NCBI GenBank assembly: GCA_029570245.1
Contig: JAKQSH010000499.1
Location: 1-10,761 of the forward strand
DNA: 10,761 bases
Source of the DNA: Deltaproteobacteria bacterium
GTDB taxonomy: Bacteria; Myxococcota_A; SURF-8
Direction of reading: 5' to 3'
Shown here piece after piece: positions 5,492 through 10,761 of this stretch. Each line of letters starts with the position of its first letter. Positions within the stretch are counted from its first letter, which is position 1. The position numbers and the translations under genes were made by a program. The notes below the pieces were generated by a model. That model was not told the DNA's origin, did not search any database, and saw only the letters and a list, made by a program, of their open reading frames with translations.

Positions 5492-6571
5492 ATGACGACC
5501 ACACAGGTGAATCTGCATCAGCTTTTGAGAATGATGGTAGAGCGCGGCGCAAGCGACCTTCACATTACCACCGGAGCGCCTCCGCAGCTGCGCATAGACG
5601 GGCGGCTGGTTTCGGTAAAAATGCCGCCGCTTACTCCGGTTGACACCAAACGCTTGTGTTACTCGATCCTTACCGAAGCCCAGAAAGGGCGTTTCGAAAC
5701 CGAGAATGAGCTTGATCTTTCCTTCGGCATCAAAGGGCTGGCGCGCTTCCGTTCGAACATTTTCGTTCAGCGCGGTGCCGTGGCCGGGGCATTCCGCGCC
5801 ATTCCGTTCCGTATCATGTCGTTTGCCGAACTAGGTCTGCCTCCGATGCTTTCCGATCTGACCGCCCGTACCGATGGACTGGTGCTTGTCACCGGCCCCA
5901 CCGGGTCGGGCAAAAGCACAACCCTGGCGGCCATGGTCGATAAGATAAGCAGCGAACGCAGCTGCCATATCATAACCATCGAAGACCCCATCGAATACGT
6001 TTATTCGCACAAGAATTCCATCGTCAATCAGCGTGAAGTCGGCGGCGATACCGAGTCATTCGGCGGAGCGTTGCGTTACGTGCTGCGCCAGGACCCTGAT
6101 GTGGTTATGATCGGCGAGATCCGCGACCTTGAGTCGCTGGAAGCCACAATGCGCATAGCCGAAACCGGACATCTGGTTCTGACGACCATGCACACCAACT
6201 CGGCCATTCAATCCATAAACCGCATAATCGACATGTTTCCGCCTCATCAGCAGATGCAGGCGCGGGTGCAGCTCAGTTTTATTCTGGTGGCGGTTCTCAG
6301 TCAGCGTCTGTTGCCTCGCGCTTCCGGTGTGGGGCGCATTCTTGCCACCGAAATCCTGCTGCCCAACGCCGCAATCCGGAGTCTTATCCGAGAAGACAAG
6401 GCCCATCAGATTTACGGTCAGATGCAGATGGGCCAGGGCAAACATGGCATGCAGACCATGAATCAGGCGCTGGCGGTGCTGTTGCAGCAGAACATTGTCA
6501 GCGAACACGATGCCTACGTGAATTCGCCTGACCCGGAAGAGCTTAGTAAAATGGTCAAATCTTCGCGTTGA
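5492..6571 (+). CDS. pilT: Type IV pilus retraction ATPase PilT
   Basis: A 359-residue cytoplasmic hexameric ATPase that depolymerises pilin during retraction and so drives twitching motility. The N-terminal PAS-like domain opens with LLRMMVERGASDLHITTGAPP, a PilT signature. Walker A is GPTGSGKST (135-143), the Asp box includes IEDPIEY, Walker B is DVVMIGEIRD (203-212) and the His box is LTTMHTNSA. The C-terminal retraction motif reads AIRSLIRE (294-301), one conservative change from the usual AIRNLIRE. It lacks the zinc tetracysteine of PilB, as expected. The ATG follows ribosome site GAGGAAA (5481-5487), 67 bases after the pilB stop. No clear promoter or terminator was seen in that gap, so cotranscription with pilB is likely. 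Confidence 0.96.
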   Translation: MTTTQVNLHQLLRMMVERGASDLHITTGAPPQLRIDGRLVSVKMPPLTPVDTKRLCYSILTEAQKGRFETENELDLSFGIKGLARFRSNIFVQRGAVAGAFRAIPFRIMSFAELGLPPMLSDLTARTDGLVLVTGPTGSGKSTTLAAMVDKISSERSCHIITIEDPIEYVYSHKNSIVNQREVGGDTESFGGALRYVLRQDPDVVMIGEIRDLESLEATMRIAETGHLVLTTMHTNSAIQSINRIIDMFPPHQQMQARVQLSFILVAVLSQRLLPRASGVGRILATEILLPNAAIRSLIREDKAHQIYGQMQMGQGKHGMQTMNQALAVLLQQNIVSEHDAYVNSPDPEELSKMVKSSR

Positions 6572-6708
6572 GCTTTCAGGAAAAAAATACATTTTCAATT
6601 CCTACCTAACCTAAAGCTTGGCTTTTTCTGTTTTTTAATGTAAAATATCGAAATCAGAGCTGATAAGTGTGTTTTACAATTGCACAGCCTCTTGGGGAGG
6701 AGTTTTTT
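6572..6708 (+). other. pilT-pilC intergenic region
   Basis: A 137-base AT-rich stretch with no gene. It holds a very small stem (AAAGC 6613-6617 with GCTTT 6621-6625) followed by T-rich sequence, at best a weak terminator for pilT, and a possible promoter given separately. An in-frame GTG at 6667 would extend pilC by 14 residues but lacks a ribosome site. Confidence 0.5.
6618..6646 (+). promoter_or_regulatory. Possible sigma-70-type promoter for pilC-pilA
   Basis: TTGGCT (6618-6623) and TAAAAT (6641-6646) are spaced by 17 bases. The -10 matches the consensus at five of six positions and the -35 at four of six. Transcription would begin near 6653, about 55 bases before the pilC ATG. It could give pilC and the pilin gene their own transcript independent of pilB-pilT. 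Pattern-based only. Confidence 0.35.
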
Positions 6709-7917
6709 ATGCCGGCTTTCAAATGGGAAGGAAAAGACAGAAACGGTCAGGTGAAAAAGGGCACCATCACCGCCACCGACGAAGCTGCCGCGACTTTACG
6801 ACTGAAGCAGCAGCAGATTACTCCCACCCTGGTCAAGAAATCTGCGGGAGCCATCGAAATCAGAATTCCCGGCACTCAGCCCAAGCTCAAGCCCAAAACG
6901 CTGATCGTTTTCACCCGTCAGTTCGCCACCATGATCGACGCCGGTCTGCCTTTGGTTCAGGGCCTCGACATTCTGGCTTCGCAGAGCGACGACAAGGTTA
7001 TGCAGGAAGTTCTTTACGAGGTAAAAAGCGATGTCGAATCCGGCTCGACTTTTGCTTCGGCTCTTGAAAAACATCCTCACATTTTTGACGAGCTGTATAT
7101 TTCTCTGGTCTCCGCCGGGGAACTCGGCGGTATTCTCGACACTATTCTGGAACGACTCTGTTCATACATCGAAAAGGCCGACGCCCTGAAAAAAAGAATC
7201 AAAGGCGCCATGACCTACCCGATAGTCATTCTGGTCGTTTCGGTCGGCGTCGTTTCGGGCCTGATGATTTTCGTCGTACCTACGTTTGCTAAAATTTTCA
7301 AAGACATCGGTTCAAATCTGCCCGCTGCGACGCAGGTCGCAATGGACATGTCGGATTTCTTCGTCAATTACTGGCCGGTGATTTTCGGCGTAATGGGCGG
7401 AATCTGGTTCGGCACGAAAGTTGCGCTTAAAGTGCCCAAAATCCGTTACGGATTCGATTTTGTTGTTCTGAGGCTTCCCGGTGTGGGGCCGTTGATCCAG
7501 AAAAGCGCCGTGGCCAAGTTTACTCGCACGCTCGGAACCATGATTTCTTCGGGAATTCCGATACTTCAGGCTCTCGACACCGTACAGAAGACCGCCGGAA
7601 ACGTGGTTATCGAACAGGCAATTGTGAACGTCAAGCAGAAAATCACCGAAGGAAAATCCATGGCCGAGCCGCTTCTGGCCTCTAAAGTTTTTCCTTCGAT
7701 GGTCGTACAGATGATTGCAGTCGGTGAAAACACCGACGCTTTGGACTCGATGCTTTCTAAAATCGCAGATTTTTACGACGAAGAGGTTGACGCAGCGGTT
7801 GACGGCGTGACGGCGGTTATCGAACCTGTCGTCATTGTTGTACTCGGTGGCTTGGTTGCGTTTACTCTGCTTTCGATGTACATGCCGGTATTCTCTCTTG
7901 GCGGATCAATGGGTTAA
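6709..7917 (+). CDS. pilC: Type IV pilus inner-membrane platform protein PilC
   Basis: A 402-residue polytopic platform protein on which PilB and PilT act. The N-terminal cytoplasmic region begins FKWEGKDRNGQVKKG, typical of PilC. Two T2SSF (GspF) repeats follow: the first from about residue 65 (FTRQFATMIDAGLPLVQGLD) and the second from about 270 (KFTRTLGTMISSGIPILQALD). Membrane helices lie at about 170-194, 221-242 and near the C-terminus (about 365-395). The ATG at 6709 was chosen because it has a strong ribosome site (GGGGAGGAG, 6694-6702) and gives the standard N-terminus; the upstream GTG at 6667 does not. The gene ends 32 bases before pilA, with only a GC-rich hairpin between them. Confidence 0.95.
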   Translation: MPAFKWEGKDRNGQVKKGTITATDEAAATLRLKQQQITPTLVKKSAGAIEIRIPGTQPKLKPKTLIVFTRQFATMIDAGLPLVQGLDILASQSDDKVMQEVLYEVKSDVESGSTFASALEKHPHIFDELYISLVSAGELGGILDTILERLCSYIEKADALKKRIKGAMTYPIVILVVSVGVVSGLMIFVVPTFAKIFKDIGSNLPAATQVAMDMSDFFVNYWPVIFGVMGGIWFGTKVALKVPKIRYGFDFVVLRLPGVGPLIQKSAVAKFTRTLGTMISSGIPILQALDTVQKTAGNVVIEQAIVNVKQKITEGKSMAEPLLASKVFPSMVVQMIAVGENTDALDSMLSKIADFYDEEVDAAVDGVTAVIEPVVIVVLGGLVAFTLLSMYMPVFSLGGSMG

Positions 7918-7921
7918 ACGT

Positions 7922-7938
7922 CGGCGGCGCTGCCGCCG
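7922..7938 (+). other. GC-rich hairpin between pilC and pilA
   Basis: CGGCGGC (7922-7928) pairs perfectly with GCCGCCG (7932-7938) around a three-base loop. It starts four bases after the pilC stop and runs directly into the pilA ribosome site (GGGGAGG, 7938-7944). No T-tract follows, so it is not an intrinsic terminator. A stable stem here could protect a processed pilA transcript or affect pilA translation, giving more pilin than platform protein from one mRNA. Structure seen; role inferred. Confidence 0.55.
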
Positions 7939-7949
7939 GGGAGGCGGAA

Positions 7950-8357
7950 ATGCTTGAAAAGACAAAAGGATTCACTCTCATCGAAGTGATGATCGTTGTT
8001 GTCATTATCGCGGTTCTGGCCAGTGTCGGTTATCCTGCCTATCAGCGGCATATCTACAAAGGCCGACAGGCGGTAGCAAAATCGGCGCTTGAATCAACCC
8101 GCCTTGCGATGGAAAATTACAAGGCCAGGAACGGAGCGTATCCGGGTTCAGGCGAGAGCGTCACTCTGCTTGGTGTCGCCGAAGAAGCCGATACAACCGA
8201 CGTGAAAGCCAAGTACAAGCTTACAATTAACAGTTCCAGCGCCGAAGGATTCATACTCAAGGCCGAATGCAATATCGACTCTGACGGAACGCTCGATATC
8301 TGGACGATCAATCAGCTTGGAACCTTGACCAACACTAAGAACGACATCGAAGAATGA
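7950..8357 (+). CDS. pilA: Type IV major pilin (prepilin) PilA/PilE-like
   Basis: A 135-residue prepilin. The short leader MLEKTKG is cut by prepilin peptidase before Phe8 (the G/FTLIE site), giving a mature N-methyl-Phe pilin of 128 residues with Glu5 (residue 12) in place. The hydrophobic alpha1-N segment (MIVVVIIAVLASVGYPAYQ) is a classic type IVa pilin spine. The globular part contains AMENYKARNGAYP and a GTLDIWTINQLGTL strand region as in PilE-type pilins. There is only one cysteine (residue 107), so the usual C-terminal disulfide loop cannot form within the monomer. Its place after pilC, a strong ribosome site and a strong terminator directly at its stop codon point to high expression as the major pilin. 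Minor pilin status is possible but less likely. Confidence 0.9.
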   Translation: MLEKTKGFTLIEVMIVVVIIAVLASVGYPAYQRHIYKGRQAVAKSALESTRLAMENYKARNGAYPGSGESVTLLGVAEEADTTDVKAKYKLTINSSSAEGFILKAECNIDSDGTLDIWTINQLGTLTNTKNDIEE

Positions 8358-8392
8358 CACCTTCTCTCGTCGGTGAAGGTGTTTGGTTTTTT
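8357..8392 (+). terminator. Intrinsic terminator of the pil operon after pilA
   Basis: ACACCTTC (8357-8364, starting in the pilA stop codon) pairs perfectly with GAAGGTGT (8375-8382) around a 10-base loop. It is followed by TTGGTTTTTT. The 8-bp stem plus T-tract is a good Rho-independent terminator and separates pilA from the minor pilin operon. Confidence 0.8.
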
Positions 8393-8603
8393 AGTGTTTT
8401 CCAAAAAATTGCGCAGCTTGTGCAAACAATTCATAGTTACCCTCCGGTAATAATAACAGCTTAATTGCCGCTTCCTCCTTATGGTGCGTCCGCAATATTA
8501 AATTTCGACAAAAATGTTTGAAATTACTGGAAATATTTCCGGTGCTGATTTAAAATAAAAGCACTGTTAGTGCGTCCTGGGGAGGGGTGTTGTTGCAATG
8601 CCG
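8393..8603 (+). promoter_or_regulatory. Palindrome-rich upstream region of the minor pilin operon
   Basis: No gene is seen in this AT-rich stretch. Small symmetric elements are present: TTGCGCA-gct-TGTGCAA (8409-8425, one mismatched pair), the perfect 12-mer GGAAATATTTCC (8529-8540) and GCACT-gtt-AGTGC (8561-8573). The 8-mer GTGCGTCC also occurs twice in direct orientation (8484-8491 and 8570-8577). The two perfect palindromes lie about 65 and 30 bases upstream of a -24/-12 promoter, where enhancer-binding or repressor proteins of sigma-54 systems can bind. The elements are real; any protein binding is inferred. Confidence 0.4.
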
Positions 8604-8619
8604 TGGCATGAAATTTGCA
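8604..8619 (+). promoter_or_regulatory. Putative sigma-54 (-24/-12) promoter of the minor pilin operon
   Basis: TGGCATGAAATTTGCA matches the sigma-54 consensus TGGCAC-N5-TTGCA with one change (the C at the sixth position is T). The essential GG (8605-8606) and GC (8617-8618) are at exact spacing. Transcription would start near 8630, about 24 bases before the first minor pilin ATG. This places the TTG at 8615, a theoretical upstream start, inside the promoter and so rules it out for this transcript. In many pilus systems sigma-54 works with the activator PilR, which is not in the window. Confidence 0.65.
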
Positions 8620-8653
8620 ATATATATTAGGTGGAAGGGAAGGTATCTTCGGC

Positions 8654-9139
8654 ATGAGAGCTTTATCGGATAAAACAGGATTCACGTTGATTGAGCTGCT
8701 GGTTACGGTGCTTATCATTGCCGTACTGGCTGGCGCCGCCATGTCGGTCTGGGGTGCGAAACCGAAAAGGCAGGGTGTGCAGGCTGCCGCCCGCGAGGTT
8801 TACGCGCTTCTGCAGGATGCCCGTTTCGAGGCTATCCGAACAAAACAGAGCGTCACCATCCGGGCGGACGGCAACAATGTCGTCAGTTCAAGCGACACCA
8901 ACAACGACGGTTCTTTTGAGGATCGTTCTCTGGTTGAGCCGCCCATGGACGTGATTCTGTGCAGTGCGATTGAAGACGTGCATTTTACTCCGAAAGGCGC
9001 TCTGCAGGATGCTGCCGGCCAGCCGACTTCTCTGACGATCACTTTCGGCTACAAAACCTGCGACGGCACGAATTTCAGAGCTTCCGTTATAACCAATCCG
9101 ATTGGTTTTTCGGAACTGAAATATCTGCCGCTCAATTAG
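8654..9139 (+). CDS. fimT: FimT/GspH-type minor pilin (prepilin)
   Basis: A 161-residue prepilin. The leader MRALSDKTG is followed by the cleavage site before Phe10 and FTLIELLVTVLIIAVLAGAAMSVWG, with Glu14 as mature Glu5. The next part (AAREVYALLQDARFEAIRTKQSVTIRADG) has the FimT/GspH pattern: a long alpha-helix of residues about 40-65 and then a beta strand. Minor pilins of this class help start pilus assembly in the priming or tip complex. Residues 81-90 (DTNNDGSFED) resemble a calcium-binding loop. The ATG at 8654 was chosen because it gives a short leader, follows the purine-rich GGAAGGGAAGG (8633-8643) and lies downstream of the sigma-54 element. First gene of an operon with pilV-like and pilW-like genes. 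The exact subtype is less certain than the prepilin call. Confidence 0.85.
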   Translation: MRALSDKTGFTLIELLVTVLIIAVLAGAAMSVWGAKPKRQGVQAAAREVYALLQDARFEAIRTKQSVTIRADGNNVVSSSDTNNDGSFEDRSLVEPPMDVILCSAIEDVHFTPKGALQDAAGQPTSLTITFGYKTCDGTNFRASVITNPIGFSELKYLPLN

Positions 9140-9150
9140 GGGAGGGTTGC

Positions 9151-9696
9151 ATGCGTCCCGATTTCAGAAATGAAGGCGGCTTTACCATTGTGGAAATACT
9201 GATGAGCGTGGTTATTCTGACCATCGGCCTTCTGGCTCTTACGGCGCTGCAGGTCAGCTCAATTCGCGGTAACTCTTCAGGTGGAGATCGCAGTATAGCC
9301 AACTCGATAATGATGGCCAAACTCAATGATCTGCGTTCGCGTTTGTATTATCAGCAGGGTGGAACCGGTATTTATCACGAAGATGCAGCCATAAAACCCA
9401 TGGCGCAGTTCGCCACCGCAAACGTAAATGCACTGGGTCTTACGAAGGAAGAATTCGAAGCGGCGTGCGGATGCGACGCCGACAGCCCGTTGGTAAAAGA
9501 AACTTTTCCTTTCACTCTCAAGTGGCAGGTCAGAAACGGTACGATTCCACAGTCTTCGGCAGGCGCCGCCAAGGTCATAAACATCAGTGTGGAATGGCAG
9601 TCAAGCCAACTGGTAAATACCAGCACCAACAGCGTGCCGACGGTCGAAAAGGTCGAATTGACGGATTTCCCGCTGTCCATACAGTATAGGAACTGA
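9151..9696 (+). CDS. pilV: PilV-like minor pilin (prepilin)
   Basis: A 181-residue prepilin. The leader of ten residues ends in GG, cleavage is before Phe11, and the hydrophobic helix reads FTIVEILMSVVILTIGLLALTALQ, with Glu15 as mature Glu5. The ILTIGLLALTALQ stretch is characteristic of PilV-type minor pilins. The rest of the protein is a diverged beta-rich domain with a CGC pair at about 106-108 (AACGCDAD) and a Ser/Thr/Asn-rich segment (LVNTSTNSVPT). It starts 11 bases after the fimT-like stop, with ribosome site GGGGAGGG (9139-9146). Position between FimT-like and PilW-like genes matches the usual minor pilin order. Confidence 0.85.
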   Translation: MRPDFRNEGGFTIVEILMSVVILTIGLLALTALQVSSIRGNSSGGDRSIANSIMMAKLNDLRSRLYYQQGGTGIYHEDAAIKPMAQFATANVNALGLTKEEFEAACGCDADSPLVKETFPFTLKWQVRNGTIPQSSAGAAKVINISVEWQSSQLVNTSTNSVPTVEKVELTDFPLSIQYRN

Positions 9697-9711
9697 GAGA
9701 GAGCCATAGAA

Positions 9712-10761
9712 ATGGGAAACGTAAAAAGAACAATCGAATGGGTCAAGGGTTTCACGCTGGTGGAACTGATTGTCGCTGTGGGCCTCTCCAGCATCGTTGT
9801 CGGCGCCGGCTTCGCCATGTTTGTCAATTCGAACCGCGTATATCAGTCTTCCGGCTATTCCAGCATGTTGCAGCAGACTTCCCGTGCGGCGCTGGATATC
9901 ATGTCCAGCGAGATGGTGATGGCCGGTTTCGGTCAGCGTGCGCCAGGTACCGCCGAGGACGAATCTCAGGTCGTATTTTCCGCTGCCTCCACTCTTGGAG
10001 GAGCTTCTGCGTCCGATTCCGTTCGCTTCATCGCCAATCTGGGGCCTTCGGTAATGGTTATGGTCGACACCCCTCTTGACTCGTTCACGCGTCAGGACGC
10101 TGGTGCGCAACTCTGGGACGACGATATAAACCTTAACAACGTCGATGCTACGGACGACGGCTACGAGTTTGCGACCAGCTTTACCGAAAATATGGAAGTT
10201 GCAATTATGACACTGTCCCGTGAACTTATGGGATACGGATTCGTATACAGCCCGGGTTCGGTTCCGGCCGGGAAAATTGCCGTCCACGACATTACCTGGC
10301 AGGGCGAATGGGCCGTGACCAACCCTACCCAGATTGACGGCGGTACCATTGTAATGCAGAGACCGCTGTGGATTACATATCGCATCATGGATGTTGACGG
10401 AGTTCCTTCGCTGGTAAGATGTGCTTATAAGACCCAGGAGGCGGAATGCGATCTGGACGATCTCAACAGTGCAAACCCGAATGAATCCGTATATGTGCTT
10501 GCTCCTTACGCCGAAGACCTGCAGTTTTCTTACATGCTCGAAGAAGAACCGTCTGCCGTTTCCAGTTCTCCTGCGGTTTTCCACCCCCTGCCGGGTGAAG
10601 GTGATTTTCAGCTCGATATGACCACCCGTAATGCGATTCGCGGAGTGAAAATCGAGCTGCTCATAAGATCGTCGGATTTCGACCCAAGCATCGATCCCGA
10701 AAATTGCAAGGCTGGCGTCGAAAGAAGGAACTTCTATCTGGGAGACAGAGGTCTTGCGGCA
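9712..10761 (+). CDS. pilW: PilW-like minor pilin (prepilin), 3' end beyond the window
   Basis: An open frame of 350 codons with no stop before the window end. The leader MGNVKRTIEWVKG is cut before Phe14 and is followed by FTLVELIVAVGLSSIVVGAGFAMF, with Glu18 as mature Glu5. The next helix continues into SMLQQTSRAALDIMSSEMVMAGFG, the pattern of PilW/GspJ-type large minor pilins. The remainder is a long beta-rich, acidic domain including a segment (GEWAVTNPTQIDGGTIVMQRPLWITYRI) and a late RGVKIELLIRS strand, as in PilW C-terminal regions. The start follows the pilV-like stop by 15 bases, with a modest GAGAGAG ribosome site (9695-9701). PilX and PilY1 would be expected next, outside the window. 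Confidence 0.88.
   Translation, partial: MGNVKRTIEWVKGFTLVELIVAVGLSSIVVGAGFAMFVNSNRVYQSSGYSSMLQQTSRAALDIMSSEMVMAGFGQRAPGTAEDESQVVFSAASTLGGASASDSVRFIANLGPSVMVMVDTPLDSFTRQDAGAQLWDDDINLNNVDATDDGYEFATSFTENMEVAIMTLSRELMGYGFVYSPGSVPAGKIAVHDITWQGEWAVTNPTQIDGGTIVMQRPLWITYRIMDVDGVPSLVRCAYKTQEAECDLDDLNSANPNESVYVLAPYAEDLQFSYMLEEEPSAVSSSPAVFHPLPGEGDFQLDMTTRNAIRGVKIELLIRSSDFDPSIDPENCKAGVERRNFYLGDRGLAA

Noticed and set aside
6056..6598. Antisense open frame across pilT
   Set aside because: It overlaps the Walker B and C-terminal coding of PilT and shows no motif of its own.
6667..6708. Upstream GTG start adding 14 residues to PilC
   Set aside because: No ribosome site precedes it, the added residues are not PilC-like, and the ATG at 6709 has a strong ribosome site and standard N-terminus.
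8393..8603. Small RNA or CRISPR-like content in the pilA-fimT gap
   Set aside because: The repeats are short, dissimilar palindromes, not regular repeat-spacer units, and no promoter plus terminator pair frames a small RNA.
8615..8653. Upstream TTG start for the FimT-like prepilin
   Set aside because: It lies within the -12 element of the putative sigma-54 promoter and would give an overlong leader. ATG 8654 is better placed.
9601..10584. Long antisense open frame (about 327 codons) across the pilV-like/pilW-like junction
   Set aside because: The + strand encodes clear prepilins here. The antisense product has no family features and spans a gene boundary.

Overview
The window reads as a chromosomal segment of a Gram-negative, piliated bacterium. 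All confidently called genes lie on the + strand. The combination of a class A penicillin-binding protein, a TatB-like/TatC pair, a PilB-PilT-PilC-PilA type IVa pilus set, a FimT/PilV/PilW minor pilin run and a sigma-54-type promoter fits Desulfobacterota (former Deltaproteobacteria) or a similar proteobacterial lineage. That placement is inference; no rRNA or other taxonomic marker is present.

Layout. (1) 1-1013 is the 3' part of a PBP1A-type peptidoglycan synthase, with all three transpeptidase motifs visible. (2) 1040-2193 is a translationally coupled tatB-like/tatC pair of the twin-arginine export system. (3) 2194 to about 3616 is an accessory insert, more AT-rich to the eye than its flanks. 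It carries a small two-domain toxin candidate (2335-3033): an N-terminal CxxC...HPHCDC segment like the tail of phage Mu gpF/MuF minor-head domains, then a Tlde1/DUF2778-type L,D-transpeptidase-fold domain with the full HxxxxxGSxGC motif. A four-helix membrane protein (2981-3490) starts inside the toxin gene and is the likely immunity partner. An 86-bp segment spanning the toxin 3' end and immunity 5' end occurs again immediately downstream (3474-3559), giving a truncated second immunity-like ORF that is cut by an intrinsic terminator. (4) 3712-8357 holds pilB, pilT, pilC and pilA, closed by a strong terminator. (5) 8358-8653 is a regulatory intergenic region with several small palindromes and a near-consensus -24/-12 (sigma-54) promoter. 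(6) 8654-10761 is a minor pilin operon (fimT-like, pilV-like, pilW-like) that runs off the window end.

How the genes work together. PilB (extension) and PilT (retraction) are hexameric motors acting through the inner-membrane platform PilC to polymerise and depolymerise PilA. The FimT/PilV/PilW prepilins would form the priming or tip complex. The prepilin peptidase, PilMNOPQ and PilSR are not in the window. PBP1A and Tat are separate envelope functions.

The most noteworthy element is the compact MuF-like/Tlde1 toxin with its overlapping membrane immunity gene and the duplicated toxin-tail/immunity-head junction. It looks like an orphan polymorphic-toxin cassette that has undergone module turnover between two housekeeping loci.
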